Assembly: GCF_002086795.1 (NCBI RefSeq)
Contig: NZ_MVIM01000004.1
Coordinates: 310,001-374,000 of the forward strand
DNA: 64,000 bases
Reading direction: 5' to 3'
From: Mycolicibacterium tusciae
Lineage (GTDB): Bacteria; Actinomycetota; Actinomycetes; Mycobacteriales; Mycobacteriaceae
Shown piece by piece: positions 8,565 through 17,661 of the stretch (its first letter is position 1; every line of letters begins with the position of its first letter). The notes under the pieces were generated by a model, which searched no databases, was not told the DNA's origin, and saw nothing but the letters and a program-made list of their open reading frames with translations. A program made the translations under genes and the position numbers.

Positions 8565-8984
8565 ATGCCGTTCGCGTCGGTGATCGGTCCCGTGCCGGCA
8601 GCGATGGGTTGGGGCACGAGCACCGCAGTAGTTCTTCGCATGGCGCGACGTGCCGATAAGCGTCACGAGGCTGGCTTCGGTGTTGTCAACGGTCTGTTCC
8701 TGACGGCCGTGTTGGCTCACTTCATCTACTGGCCGAAGCGCTGGACACTTGGTGTCCCGCACTCGACCGAGTGCGAGGGACTGCGGGCTACAATCCTGTT
8801 GCCCTACAACGGCATCCTGTACATCTCGGCACTCAGTGCTGAGGCCGGATTGCTGGAGAACGGCCTTCGACTGCAGCGGATGGAGTGCCGCGGGCTCCGT
8901 ATTGAGGCCCGACGAAATCCTCGATGGTGGAACCGCCGGCTGCAGACCCCGGGGCCCGACCGTTCGACATCGTCAGCGTATTGA
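8565..8984 (+). CDS. Hypothetical small membrane-associated protein
   Basis: A 139-residue frame with a good ribosome site (GGGAG, 4 bases before the ATG). It has a hydrophobic stretch near residues 40-55 and the blocks STECEGLRATILLPYNGILYISALSA and LENGLRL. These look like constrained protein sequence rather than chance, and I recall similar short mycobacterial hypotheticals, but no function is known. The ribosome site lies in a small hairpin, ACTCC (8546-8550) against GGAGT (8556-8560), which could limit its translation. 8985-9192 shows nothing recognisable. Confidence 0.55.
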   Translation: MPFASVIGPVPAAMGWGTSTAVVLRMARRADKRHEAGFGVVNGLFLTAVLAHFIYWPKRWTLGVPHSTECEGLRATILLPYNGILYISALSAEAGLLENGLRLQRMECRGLRIEARRNPRWWNRRLQTPGPDRSTSSAY

Positions 8985-9192
8985 CCTCTGGCTGCTGATG
9001 GCAGAGATGTAGGCTCGCGGGATTGCATCGGCGCGGTAGGCACACCTCAATTCACCATCGCTCGACAAAGTTCGGCATGGCCTCGCTCGCGGTGAGCTGC
9101 GGTGCCTTCACAACTGGCACATTGACGTCATGAAACCAGCGAAACCTGCTTGGGCGACTTAGAGAGCCAACCACCGTTCAACTAAACGGGGT

Positions 9193-9768
9193 TCAGTCCA
9201 CGGAGGGTCGAACTCCGTCAGGGGGCCATGCCTCGATGCCGTCTTCGAGCGGCACTTGCAAGGACCGCAGCAGCGCTGAGAACAACCGCCAATTGCCGAT
9301 CGCGGCGACGAGCTCGACGAGGATGGCCGGGTCCCCGTGCAACGCACGGTGACACGCAGCCCATGTTTGATCCGAGATTGTGCCGTCCTGCAGTGTCTCG
9401 TCCGTCGCCGCGAGTACCGCTCGCTCGGCTTCGCCGAAGTGGCTGGTGTTTCGCCAGTCTCGCACCGCGAGCAGGTCGCGTTCGGTCACATCGAGCAAGC
9501 GGGCGATCCTCCAGTGCTGCGTCCATTCATAGACCGACCCGGTGACCCAGCCGATCCGCATGATGATCAGCTCCCTCAAACGCTCATCCAGCGCGCCGTT
9601 CCACAGCAATGCCTCCAGCAGTCCGTGCAATGCGACGGCCACACCGGGCTGATGAAGCGCGATTCTGAAAACCGACAGCTCGGCCATGGCGACCGGGATT
9701 CCGCATTGAGCGGCGCGCTCGCGGGCATCTATCAGGTCGAGCATCTCAACCCGGTTTCGGTTGCTCAC
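9193..9768 (-). CDS. Carboxymuconolactone decarboxylase family protein
   Basis: A 191-residue all-helical CMD/AhpD-like protein with the conserved block LDERLRELIIMRIGWVTGSVYEWTQHWRIA. The AhpD CxxC pair is absent (EWTQH stands there), so a thiol peroxidase role is unlikely and a lactone-decarboxylase-like or unknown role fits better. GTG start at 9768 follows a GGAAGGA. It is the last gene of an operon behind the alcohol dehydrogenase, 23 bp apart. Confidence 0.82.
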   Translation of the reverse strand: MSNRNRVEMLDLIDARERAAQCGIPVAMAELSVFRIALHQPGVAVALHGLLEALLWNGALDERLRELIIMRIGWVTGSVYEWTQHWRIARLLDVTERDLLAVRDWRNTSHFGEAERAVLAATDETLQDGTISDQTWAACHRALHGDPAILVELVAAIGNWRLFSALLRSLQVPLEDGIEAWPPDGVRPSVD

Positions 9769-9791
9769 GGTGTATCCTTCCGGCGGCGCTG

Positions 9792-10889
9792 TCAGGCGAT
9801 CGGTACAAAGACGTTGTGCAGCGCGGGAATCCGCTCCTGCTCAGCGCCGGCCAGGACGTCGAGCAGCTGCGGCAGGCCCGCGAAACCGGTAATCTCGCGC
9901 GACAATTCACCGAAAGGCCAACGCCCCGAGACCAATAACGTGAGGGCGCTCTGGTAGGCGGGGTAATCGACACCTAACGAGCCGAAAATGCGTAATTCCT
10001 TGAAGACGAGTAGGTCTGGCTCGAAGCCGGGCGCTCCTCCGCCGCCGCGGGTGCCGGCGACCACCACGCGTCCGCCGGACTGCGCAAGTGCGACGGCGTC
10101 CGCGAACGCGGCTGGCGCCTTCGCGGTGACGTCGACGACGACGTCTGCGAGCCGGCCGGTCGCCTGTTGCAGGGCCTGTGCCGGGTCGTCTTGGGTAACG
10201 TCGATGGTCAGGTCCACGCCGAACTTGCGGGCCGCGGCTAGCCGAGGTCGATCGCGAGGGCCGAGACCGGTCATCGCGACAAACGCCGCTCCGGCCTCCT
10301 TGGCTGCTACGGCCGCACAGATCCCGCGGATGCCCGGTCCGAGGACCGCGACGATGTCCTCGGGCCCGGTCTCGGGCAGCAGGGCAGCCCATTTGATCCC
10401 TGCGCCAAGCGGGTTGAACAACGTCGCCACGACTGGGTCGAGTCCGGCCGGGACCGGCAACAGCATGGAATCGAAGGGGAGATGCAGATGCGTTGCGTAG
10501 CCTCCCCACAGGCTGGGCGCGATGTTCACGTCGATGAAGCCGAACATGGTGGCCAGTCCGTTGCGCGAGCATCTGCGATACACACCGCGGCGGCAATTCT
10601 GGCACTGCCGGCACGATCGGAACACCTCGACGGCGACTCGCTGACCCGCCGACACGCCCCAACGCGCCCGTGCGGCGTCACCGACTTCATCGATGATGCC
10701 GACGATTTCGTGTCCGGGGATGAAGGCGAAGCTCGCCGGCAGGTGTCCGCTGAACTGTTCGTGGTCGGTTCCGCAGAGCCCGCACGCCTCGATCCGGAGG
10801 AGACCCGACTCGTCGTCGACGCGCGGGAGCGGAGGATGGCGCAGTTCGAGGGTGCGCGGATTGGTCAACACGAGCGCGTCGGCGTTCAC
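9792..10889 (-). CDS. Zinc-dependent medium-chain alcohol dehydrogenase
   Basis: 365 residues with the MDR features: catalytic zinc cysteine in EACGLCGTDH, the GHE motif (PGHEIVG), and a structural zinc lobe with four cysteines in CRQCQNCRRGVYRRC. The nucleotide-binding segment is present but its glycine motif is altered (VLGPGIRG). The GTG at 10889 overlaps the stop of the thiolase-like gene (GTGA). The frame extends to 10949 inside that gene, which I reject as start. The substrate alcohol is unknown; the operon suggests degradation of a cyclic or branched compound to acyl-CoA. Confidence 0.86.
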   Translation of the reverse strand: MNADALVLTNPRTLELRHPPLPRVDDESGLLRIEACGLCGTDHEQFSGHLPASFAFIPGHEIVGIIDEVGDAARARWGVSAGQRVAVEVFRSCRQCQNCRRGVYRRCSRNGLATMFGFIDVNIAPSLWGGYATHLHLPFDSMLLPVPAGLDPVVATLFNPLGAGIKWAALLPETGPEDIVAVLGPGIRGICAAVAAKEAGAAFVAMTGLGPRDRPRLAAARKFGVDLTIDVTQDDPAQALQQATGRLADVVVDVTAKAPAAFADAVALAQSGGRVVVAGTRGGGGAPGFEPDLLVFKELRIFGSLGVDYPAYQSALTLLVSGRWPFGELSREITGFAGLPQLLDVLAGAEQERIPALHNVFVPIA

Positions 10890-12379
10890 GACAGTTCGAA
10901 CTCGACGTGTCCGTCCGCCTGCCGCACGGCGACTTGGTGTCCGGCGCACATCTCTTGTGACATAGCCACCGCCACCTCGGCGTCGTCGCTGCGCGCCGCG
11001 ACGCGTCGGCCGTCGGTCAAGCGCGCGAAAATGGGCACCCAGGAGGGGCCTTGCTCACGGTCGTGCACGACGGTGTAGCCATCTATGGTCGCCTTACCGG
11101 ATGCGTCGGCGGGTGAAGCGACCGCGAGGGAGGTGCCGTCAATCGCAGACTGCGCCTGGGTCATGTCGGGCGTCTGCCATCCGGTTGGCGGTGGGGTCGA
11201 CGACCACAAACCCAGCGAGTGCTTTGTGATGTACCAGCCCAGTCCGGACACGAGCCCCACGGCGTCCGGTTCGCTTCTGCAGCGTCGCACCATCTCGACA
11301 ATCGAATGGCTGACATAGTTGTTTCCCGGCCCGCCGTGGTAGGGCAATCCGCCGGTCACCGTGAACCCGCGGGTATCCGCCGGGTCGAGATCCAAGGCGT
11401 CGATCGCCGCCTCGACCGCGGAAGGAAAGCAGGAGTAGAAATCAAACCATCTGATGTCGTCGATGTGAAGTCCACTGGCAGCCAACACGGCCTTGCCGGC
11501 GGCCCTTATTCCGGCGGAACGACCCAGATCGGGCCGCTGAACCGGGAAGTACACGTCGTTGCAGGTGGCCGACGACCACGGGAAGACCCAGCGATCCCGG
11601 GGGACGCCGAGGTCCGCGGCGACTTCGGCGGCCATGATGACGAACGCGGCAGCCATATCCACGGCGATGATGCTGTTGAGTAGCTTCGGATACGGCTCGC
11701 ACACCATGCGGTTAGTCGGGGAGACCGTGCTGATCTCGTCTGCGCTGCGGGCACGGGGAAACCAGGCCTGCGAGGGATGTCGGGACGCTTCCAGCGTGAA
11801 CGGAGCCATCAGGTTTCCCAGCCAGCGGCGCTGCTCGTCGAATGTGCGGCCGAATCGAGCCGCGATCGCGGATTCGAAGATCGGGTACACCTGGTGCGGC
11901 CACCGTAACCCGGCGCGCATCTCGGCTTCGCTCAGTCCGGGGCGTGTGTCACCAAGTGACTCGTCCCGTGCTGCAACGGGATCCGGCTCCAACAGCGCAT
12001 CACCGGATGTGACTTTGCGGGCCGAGGCGCCGCTTTCCGCTCCGACGATCAGCACCGCGTCGCTGACACCGCGCCAAATCCCGCCGCCCAGCACCTCGAC
12101 GAGGTACTGAGGCGTATTACCGCCGACCGGACAACTGATGCGACGGTTCGGCGTGAGCCCGGCCGCTTCGGCAATCCTCGACGCGGGATTGTCGCGCGGA
12201 ATCATCAAGATTCCCGGCGTCGCCACCGTATCGATCCGATGCCCAAGCTTGACCCCCGCATCCTGCAGTGCTCGGCGCGCGGCCTCGCAAGCCAAATCGA
12301 TGGAATCGACGATGCCTTCGCCACGGTGCGTTAACTCACCGACCCCGACGACAACCGGAGTACGTGGTGGGATGGCCAA
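10886..12379 (-). CDS. Thiolase-like acetyl-CoA acetyltransferase with C-terminal beta domain
   Basis: A 497-residue protein of the SCP-x/thiolase-like superfamily, beginning PPRTPVVVGVGELTHRGEG and carrying the block CPVGGNTPQYLVEVL, in which the usual catalytic cysteine position is not clearly kept. The last ~85 residues (from about TIDGYTVVHDREQG) look like the OB-type extension found in long thiolase-like proteins. It should handle acyl-CoA thioesters, but classical thiolysis is uncertain. First gene of the operon thiolase - alcohol dehydrogenase - CMD protein and divergent from a TetR gene. Confidence 0.8.
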   Translation of the reverse strand: MAIPPRTPVVVGVGELTHRGEGIVDSIDLACEAARRALQDAGVKLGHRIDTVATPGILMIPRDNPASRIAEAAGLTPNRRISCPVGGNTPQYLVEVLGGGIWRGVSDAVLIVGAESGASARKVTSGDALLEPDPVAARDESLGDTRPGLSEAEMRAGLRWPHQVYPIFESAIAARFGRTFDEQRRWLGNLMAPFTLEASRHPSQAWFPRARSADEISTVSPTNRMVCEPYPKLLNSIIAVDMAAAFVIMAAEVAADLGVPRDRWVFPWSSATCNDVYFPVQRPDLGRSAGIRAAGKAVLAASGLHIDDIRWFDFYSCFPSAVEAAIDALDLDPADTRGFTVTGGLPYHGGPGNNYVSHSIVEMVRRCRSEPDAVGLVSGLGWYITKHSLGLWSSTPPPTGWQTPDMTQAQSAIDGTSLAVASPADASGKATIDGYTVVHDREQGPSWVPIFARLTDGRRVAARSDDAEVAVAMSQEMCAGHQVAVRQADGHVEFELS

Positions 12380-12419
12380 CGGTCAAGCCGAGCTCATCGT
12401 CGGCGCCTTCGATGCGACA

Positions 12420-12436
12420 TGACTGCGATATTGTCA
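12420..12436. promoter_or_regulatory. TGAC-N9-GTCA dyad between thiolase operon and TetR gene
   Basis: Short 4-bp arms in the 128-bp space between the divergent thiolase-like gene and the TetR gene. Position fits an operator, but the arms are short enough to be chance. Confidence 0.3.
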
Positions 12437-12507
12437 CATCTGGCTTCCATGGGACAACCGCCCGTGTTCGGCACAGCGAGTCGGTTTGGCACGGCATACT
12501 TGCACCC

Positions 12508-13155
12508 GTGACGAAAAAATCGTTGCGATGGGGCGACGCGACTCCTGCACGAAGCCGCGATATGGCCCGCGACCGCCTACTCGATGCCGCCGAAACGTGC
12601 CTGCAGAGCAAGGGGCTGTCAGGCACCACGATGGAGGACATCGCCAGGCAGGCGGGCGTATCCCGCGCCACGGTCTATCGCTACTTCGCGAGTCGCGAAT
12701 CCGTCCTATCCGGTGTCATCGTGCGCGCAGCGGAACGCTACCTGCACCGCATCAGCGGGCGGATCTCGGCGCACACCGACTTGGGCTCTGCAATATTGGA
12801 TTTCGTCGCAGTGACGGTGCGCGCGGCCCGCCGCGAACCCATAATCGGAATACTGTTCGGCAGCGACGATGAACTCGCCGGCGTAGGACTGGCCAAGGGA
12901 ACATCGGTGGCGCTGTTCGAACTCGTCGCCGAGTTCCTGCGACCCGTGTTCGCCGCCCGCTGGGATCAACTCGAAGCCGGTGTGTCGGTCGATGACGCCG
13001 CCGAATGGATCCTGCGCACCATTCTCAGCTTGCTGTCGGTTCGCGGCCCCCGGCACCGCAGCCCCGAAGGCCTCGATGCGTTTTTGCGCCGATTCCTGCT
13101 TCCACCTCTGCTGGCCAACAGCCAGCGTTGCGTCGATGCGACAACTGCGGAGTAG
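12508..13155 (+). CDS. TetR family regulator
   Basis: 215 residues from GTG 12508. The HTH block TTMEDIARQAGVSRATVYRYFASRESVL is a textbook TetR domain. The frame is open upstream to 12268, but those residues overlap the divergent thiolase gene. It is divergent from the thiolase/ADH operon and followed on the same strand by a thioesterase and a hydrolase, so it may control both sides. The ligand is unknown. Confidence 0.85.
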   Translation: MTKKSLRWGDATPARSRDMARDRLLDAAETCLQSKGLSGTTMEDIARQAGVSRATVYRYFASRESVLSGVIVRAAERYLHRISGRISAHTDLGSAILDFVAVTVRAARREPIIGILFGSDDELAGVGLAKGTSVALFELVAEFLRPVFAARWDQLEAGVSVDDAAEWILRTILSLLSVRGPRHRSPEGLDAFLRRFLLPPLLANSQRCVDATTAE

Positions 13156-13203
13156 TGTCTCAACCATGGCATCGGTACCGGTGAACGAAACGAGGCGCTG
13201 ACC

Positions 13204-13644
13204 ATGGACTTCCCGCACTTCAACCAGGAAATTGCCGAGGAGTTCCAGAACGCGGCGGGAACCTCTGGAGGGCTGTCCAAGTACCTGGATTTCCGCCACA
13301 CCGAGTTCGCCCCCGGGCGGCTGATTGTGGAAATGGATGCCCGGGCCGACTTGTTGACTCCCTTCGGCAATCTGCACGGCGGATGCCTGTCAGCGATGGT
13401 CGACCACTGCTTGGGCGTGGTGTTCTATCCGGTGATCCCTCCTGGATCATGGGTCGCCACAACCGAATTCAAACTGAACTTCCTGCAGCCCGTGTCCAGC
13501 GGTGTATGCGTTGCCGTCACCGAGATCATTGCGCTGGGTAAGCGCAGCGGTGTCGCCAGGATCGACATCACCAACGCCAGGCGCGTGGTATGCGCCGCGC
13601 AGGGAACAGTGACCGTCGTCGGCCAGAGGGCAGGCACCTCGTGA
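13204..13644 (+). CDS. PaaI-type hotdog thioesterase
   Basis: 146 residues. The motif GNLHGGCLSAMVDHCLG is the active region of PaaI-like acyl-CoA thioesterases (HGG plus an acidic residue). It would release a carboxylic acid from a CoA ester, consistent with the CoA-linked breakdown suggested by the thiolase-like gene opposite. It lies 48 bp after the TetR gene. Confidence 0.83.
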   Translation: MDFPHFNQEIAEEFQNAAGTSGGLSKYLDFRHTEFAPGRLIVEMDARADLLTPFGNLHGGCLSAMVDHCLGVVFYPVIPPGSWVATTEFKLNFLQPVSSGVCVAVTEIIALGKRSGVARIDITNARRVVCAAQGTVTVVGQRAGTS

Positions 13645-13696
13645 TCAGCGCGGGAAACGAGAGTGCCGTCCGACGTGACCGTCGAGGCCACACCAA

Positions 13697-14596
13697 ATGA
13701 CCTCTACCTTCGAGCGAGTCCGCACCGAAGACGGAACCGCCCTTGCAGCCGATATCTACCGACACAAAACCGCCCGCGCAGTTGTCATACTGCTGCACGG
13801 TGGTGGGCAAAACCGCCACGCCTGGGCGACCACGGCGCGCCGCTTACACGCGCGCGGGTATACCGTCGTCGCCTATGACGCGCGTGGTCACGGCGACAGC
13901 GATTGGGACCCTGATGGTCGATACGATCTCGACCGACTCGCATCCGACCTGCTAGCCGTTCGCAGACATGTCAGCGATGACCGCCCGCCGGCTGTCGTCG
14001 GCGCATCCTTGGGCGGCATGACCGTGTTGGGAACGCATTTGGTGACGCCCGCCGATCTGTGGGGCGCCGTCGTCCTGGTCGACATCACTCCGCGAATGGA
14101 GTTTCACGGAGCACGCCGCGTCGTGTCTTTCATGGCTGCCCATCCCGACGGATTCAAAACGCTCGACGCCGCCGCGGACGTCATCGCCGAGTACAACCGC
14201 CATCGCGCTCGGCCCAAGAACTTGGACGGACTCCGCAAAGTGTTGCAGCAGCGCGATGACGGTCGGTGGATCTGGCGATGGGACCCAGCCTTCATCACAT
14301 CCAACTTCGAGTTCCTGCAGGGCGACGCCGCAAACGGCGCCGAGCAGTTCGGCGCCGTAAGCGAATTGCTCATCGAAGGGGCCCGCCGCATGCGAGCACC
14401 AACGCTTCTGATCCGCGGCCTCCACTCTGACGTGACATCGCAGCAGTCGGTCGAGGAGTTCCTCGAAGTCGTACCCCACGCAGAGGCGGTCGACGTTTCC
14501 GGCACGGGCCACATGGTTGCGGGCGACGACAACGACGCCTTCACCGCGGCAGTCGCCGAATTTCTCGACCGCACGCTGCACAATTCGGCGGATTGA
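13697..14596 (+). CDS. Alpha/beta hydrolase
   Basis: 299 residues. LLHGGGQNRHAW carries the oxyanion-hole HGG. GASLGG is the nucleophile elbow (Ser). DARGHGDS is a typical second strand-turn, and the final GTGHMV supplies the catalytic His. It resembles C-C hydrolases and esterases of ring-cleavage pathways, but the fold alone does not fix the substrate. Same strand as the thioesterase, 52 bp apart. Confidence 0.82.
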   Translation: MTSTFERVRTEDGTALAADIYRHKTARAVVILLHGGGQNRHAWATTARRLHARGYTVVAYDARGHGDSDWDPDGRYDLDRLASDLLAVRRHVSDDRPPAVVGASLGGMTVLGTHLVTPADLWGAVVLVDITPRMEFHGARRVVSFMAAHPDGFKTLDAAADVIAEYNRHRARPKNLDGLRKVLQQRDDGRWIWRWDPAFITSNFEFLQGDAANGAEQFGAVSELLIEGARRMRAPTLLIRGLHSDVTSQQSVEEFLEVVPHAEAVDVSGTGHMVAGDDNDAFTAAVAEFLDRTLHNSAD

Positions 14597-14637
14597 GCGT
14601 CGTTTCAGGGATTCGCGATGGCCGGGACCGGGCTACA

Positions 14638-14903
14638 TCAGGTGTCAAGGCCTCGGGAACCACTTCCGTGAACGCATTCCACGGGGCGGGTTGCACATCC
14701 GCGGGTACGAAGGCATCGATGCCAATCGAAGGATACCGACAACGCCAGACCGGCAACGGCCAGACCGACGAAGATCGACTTCCACGTCCACACCTCCAGC
14801 AGTGAACAGAGCACAAGACGCCGAGCACGGCACTCGATGCGGCAACATCCCCAGATTCCCACAGCCCGGCCGCGTGAAACTCATCGCCGACCAAATCGCA
14901 CAT
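14638..14903 (-). pseudogene. Possible frameshifted membrane-protein remnant
   Basis: No intact gene lies in 14597-14918. On the minus strand one frame starts MCDLVGDEFHAAGLWESG, and after a frame change a hydrophobic segment VWTWKSIFVGLAVAGLALSV follows, then the frame decays. It could be the rest of a transporter gene. This is a weak call made by eye. Confidence 0.25.
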
Positions 14904-14918
14904 ACGGTGTAGAGCGAC

Positions 14919-15587
14919 TCACAACTCCTGGGCGAAGGCGTCGGGCTCCGCCTCGCAGTCGCGCATGAACGAGCCGTATCGGTTATGCAACTCGGTGACG
15001 ATGTCGGTGAAGGGGAGGTCGTGGTACCAGCCGCGGTCATTGAGATACTCCATGTGTTTGCTTCCCTCACCGTCGTGGGCATGAAGAAGCGCATCGTTGT
15101 GGCCGTCGAAGCCGATCGGAGGTACACCGAATCGCGCGCAGAGTTCGGCGTTGAACGCCGGCGTCGCCTTCACCCAACGGTCGTTGAGTCGTAGTTCGCT
15201 GTATCCGTGGTAAACGAATAAGTCGGTGCCCCCCATCCGGGCACGCAACGTGGGGGTTTGCAGATGATTCCGCACATCTGCGAATCCCAGCCGGGCGGGA
15301 ATGCCTGCCGCGCGAGCTGCCGCGGTCAGCAGCACCGCCTTCGGTACGCAATACGCCCTCGACGCTGTCGCTACATAGCTCGCCCGATAATGCTCGGGGT
15401 CGTCGTCTGTGCTGTAGGGGTCATACCAAATCCTGTCTCGCACCGCGGCGAAGATCAACCTCGCCTGCTGCATAGGATTACGTACGTGACCGACCGCGTT
15501 CTCGGTGAAGCTCTGCACATCGTCGTGCTGCCAATCCAGAAAATCCGTCGTCTCCAGGAAACTGGAATCGCTCGAAGTGTCACTCAC
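14919..15587 (-). CDS. Transglutaminase-like domain protein
   Basis: 222 residues from GTG 15587 (open to 15701, but those residues read as shadow of another frame). The cysteine block SRAYCVPKAVLL and the histidine block VYHGYSELRL are those of the bacterial transglutaminase-like (papain-fold) group. The segment WVKATPAFNAELC stands where a catalytic Asp often lies. This subfamily also has the HMEYLNDRGWYHDLPF block seen here. Function is unknown; peptidase or amide hydrolase activity is possible. Confidence 0.8.
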   Translation of the reverse strand: MSDTSSDSSFLETTDFLDWQHDDVQSFTENAVGHVRNPMQQARLIFAAVRDRIWYDPYSTDDDPEHYRASYVATASRAYCVPKAVLLTAAARAAGIPARLGFADVRNHLQTPTLRARMGGTDLFVYHGYSELRLNDRWVKATPAFNAELCARFGVPPIGFDGHNDALLHAHDGEGSKHMEYLNDRGWYHDLPFTDIVTELHNRYGSFMRDCEAEPDAFAQEL

Positions 15588-15597
15588 AAAATGCCTT

Positions 15598-15730
15598 TCA
15601 GTGGGATTCGATGTCGATCTGGGCGGTGCTGACCGATCGACTGGCCGCTTCGAGGGCTTCGACGAGACGCATCTCGGCCTCTGGGATCGTCGCGGCGGCA
15701 TCGGCCGCGGCTAGGCTCCTGCTTCGCAGC
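15598..15730 (-). pseudogene. Possible C-terminal gene fragment at an internal junction
   Basis: The minus strand reads SLAAADAAATIPEAEMRLVEALEAA and on to a TGA at 15598-15600, 10 bp before the transglutaminase start. Its composition looks like coding sequence, but there is no gene body upstream. It may be the end of a gene cut when the two parts of the element were joined. 15731-15927 shows nothing recognisable. Confidence 0.3.
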
Positions 15731-15927
15731 GATGTTCCGACATTCGTCGCGGGGCTTCAACGCATGGCGTGGCGTAAAGACCTGCCATCGACGAGGTTTG
15801 CTAACGGGCGGCGGGGGTAGACGCGCTGCACGGCTACGGGGAGTGGCCGCACACAGTGCTGTGCGCAGCGTCGGGCGCGTCTCGAGGCCGCTGCGAGCGG
15901 TGGGCATGCCTCCTGAGAGCCCCCAGC

Positions 15928-15956
15928 TGTGCCGAAAGTGTGCCAAGACACGCAAC
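15928..15956. repeat. Internal copy of 29-bp TGTGCC-paired repeat
   Basis: Matches 26956-26984 at 27 of 29 positions in the same orientation. Both contain two TGTGCC motifs 11 bp apart followed by AAGAC-CGCAAC. It sits just beyond the C-terminal end of the MFS gene, at the border between the catabolic part and the efflux part of the element. Confidence 0.6.
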
Positions 15957-15970
15957 TTCGAACCGCGAAG

Positions 15971-17557
15971 TCATCGCAAGTTCCGGCTACCAGATGGGAC
16001 GGTTTGTGCTTCGTCTTCGGGCGTCGTGGCCCGGGGTTGTGTGCGGCCAGGCGCCCACACGGCAAGGGTGGCGGCCGCGGCAAACGTTATGCAGGCCAAC
16101 ACGATTGATGCTTGCTGGGAGCCGTGCACGAAGGCCGACTGGGCGACCTCGACCAGCTGCGCGCCTTGCGGGCCGGCCCGGTCGGCGGCTTCGGCCGCCG
16201 CGGCCAGGGATTCAGAGAATGGACCACGCAGCGGCTCGGGCAGACCGGTCAACGCCGGCGTGACCCGGTCGGCGTAGCCGGCGGCCAGGATGCTCCCAGC
16301 GATGGCGATACCGACCGCGGCGCCCACCTCGCGGGCGGCGTCGTTGACGGCGGCGGCCACACCGTGCTTTTCGACCGGTGTGCCCTTGACGATGGCCGCG
16401 GTCGCCGGCGCGGTGCACAACCCCAGCCCAGTGCTCATGACCAACAGCGCATACAACAGAGGCCAGTAGTCGCTGTTGACATCGAGGCGACTGGAAATGA
16501 TCAGCCCGACACCGATCACCACCAGCCCGGCGGCGGTAACCACGCGCAGGCCGACGCGGTCGGACAGCCACGGCGCGAACAGCGAAATGATGACCAGCGG
16601 CACGCCCATCGGCACCAGTGCGATTGCCGAGGGCAACGGCGCATATCCCAGAATCAACTGCAGGTACTGCACCAGCAGCATGAAGACCCCGAAGGTCACC
16701 AGGAACTGCAGCGCCACCGACACGGTGCCGCTGCCGAATCCGCGGTCGCCGAACAGCCGCACATCCAGCAACGGGTGATCGACACGCAGCTCGACCACCA
16801 CGAACAGCACTGCCGCCACGGCGGAGCCGAGGAATCCGCCGACTACTACGGGATCCGTCCAGCCGCGCGCCGGGCCCTCGATGAGCGCCACCACTGCCAA
16901 CCCGATCGCGATCGCTACCCATGCCGAACCCCATGGATCCAGCGCAGTATGGCTCTGGTCTTGCGATTCGGCGATTGTCAGTGCCAGCGCGAGCAAGACG
17001 ACCCCGGCTGCGGTCATTCCCGCGAAGCTCGACACCCACGACCAGTAGTTGAGTAACAGGCCGGAGCACAAAATGCCCAGCACCGCCCCTGATCCGGCCA
17101 CCCCGGCCCACACGCCGACAGCCCGGCCACGCTGGCTGTCGGGGAAGCCAGCAGTCAACAGCGACAAGGTCGACGGCATCACGAACGCCGCGCCCACCCC
17201 GGCAACCGCACGGGCTGCGATGATCCACAACGGATCATCGACCACGATCGGCACCGCCGAGCCCGCCGAAAACACCGCCAACCCGATCACCAGCACGGCG
17301 CGACGCCCATACCGGTCGCCCACCGCCCCGGCGGGAAGCACCAGGCACGCCAACGCCAGGGTGTAGCCGTCGATGATCCAGGTCAGCTGCTGCTGGGAGG
17401 CTCCGGTAGCGGCTGCGATTTCCGGCAACGACGCATACAACGCCGCCATCGCGCCCACGACCAGCGCCACCGACAGGCACGACACCACCAGCGTCCACCA
17501 CTGCGCCGGCGACAACCGCAGCCTCACATCGGCTGTTTGTTTGCCGGTTAAGGCCAC
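15971..17557 (-). CDS. MFS drug transporter, DHA2 (14-TM) type
   Basis: 528 residues. It begins WWTLVVSCLSVALVVGAMAAL, then has the loop motif GDRYGRRAVLV, the antiporter motif segment GVWAGVAGSGAVLGILCSGLLL, and about 14 hydrophobic segments. It is an inner-membrane proton-driven exporter of the EmrB/QacA type. The GTG at 17557 is chosen because upstream residues are translated from the shared operator region. Divergent from a TetR gene, with the 15-bp palindrome of the local regulon between them. Confidence 0.88.
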   Translation of the reverse strand: MALTGKQTADVRLRLSPAQWWTLVVSCLSVALVVGAMAALYASLPEIAAATGASQQQLTWIIDGYTLALACLVLPAGAVGDRYGRRAVLVIGLAVFSAGSAVPIVVDDPLWIIAARAVAGVGAAFVMPSTLSLLTAGFPDSQRGRAVGVWAGVAGSGAVLGILCSGLLLNYWSWVSSFAGMTAAGVVLLALALTIAESQDQSHTALDPWGSAWVAIAIGLAVVALIEGPARGWTDPVVVGGFLGSAVAAVLFVVVELRVDHPLLDVRLFGDRGFGSGTVSVALQFLVTFGVFMLLVQYLQLILGYAPLPSAIALVPMGVPLVIISLFAPWLSDRVGLRVVTAAGLVVIGVGLIISSRLDVNSDYWPLLYALLVMSTGLGLCTAPATAAIVKGTPVEKHGVAAAVNDAAREVGAAVGIAIAGSILAAGYADRVTPALTGLPEPLRGPFSESLAAAAEAADRAGPQGAQLVEVAQSAFVHGSQQASIVLACITFAAAATLAVWAPGRTQPRATTPEDEAQTVPSGSRNLR

Positions 17558-17589
17558 GACACACCACCACCCATGAAACGAAACTATCG

Positions 17590-17604
17590 GTATCACTGTG
17601 CTAC
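17590..17604. promoter_or_regulatory. Shared operator copy 1 (MFS / TetR)
   Basis: GTATCACTGTGCTAC is a near-perfect 15-bp dyad of form GTAnCRCnGYGnTAC. A longer stretch, from ACTATCGGTATC to CATAG, is shared with the MmpL promoter copy at 21540. It lies 33 bp before the MFS start and 58 bp before the TetR gene. Confidence 0.72.
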
Positions 17605-17661
17605 TAGCTGTAGCATAGGGTTGCCCGGTGGGGTAGTTCCCAAAACCGTGAGTCCAGGAGT

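Noticed and set aside
1336..15587. Reading the left block as a complete steroid or cholesterol degradation cluster
   Set aside because: No ring-degrading KstD, Ksh, Hsa or Mce genes are present; the enzymes fit several cyclic or branched substrates equally.
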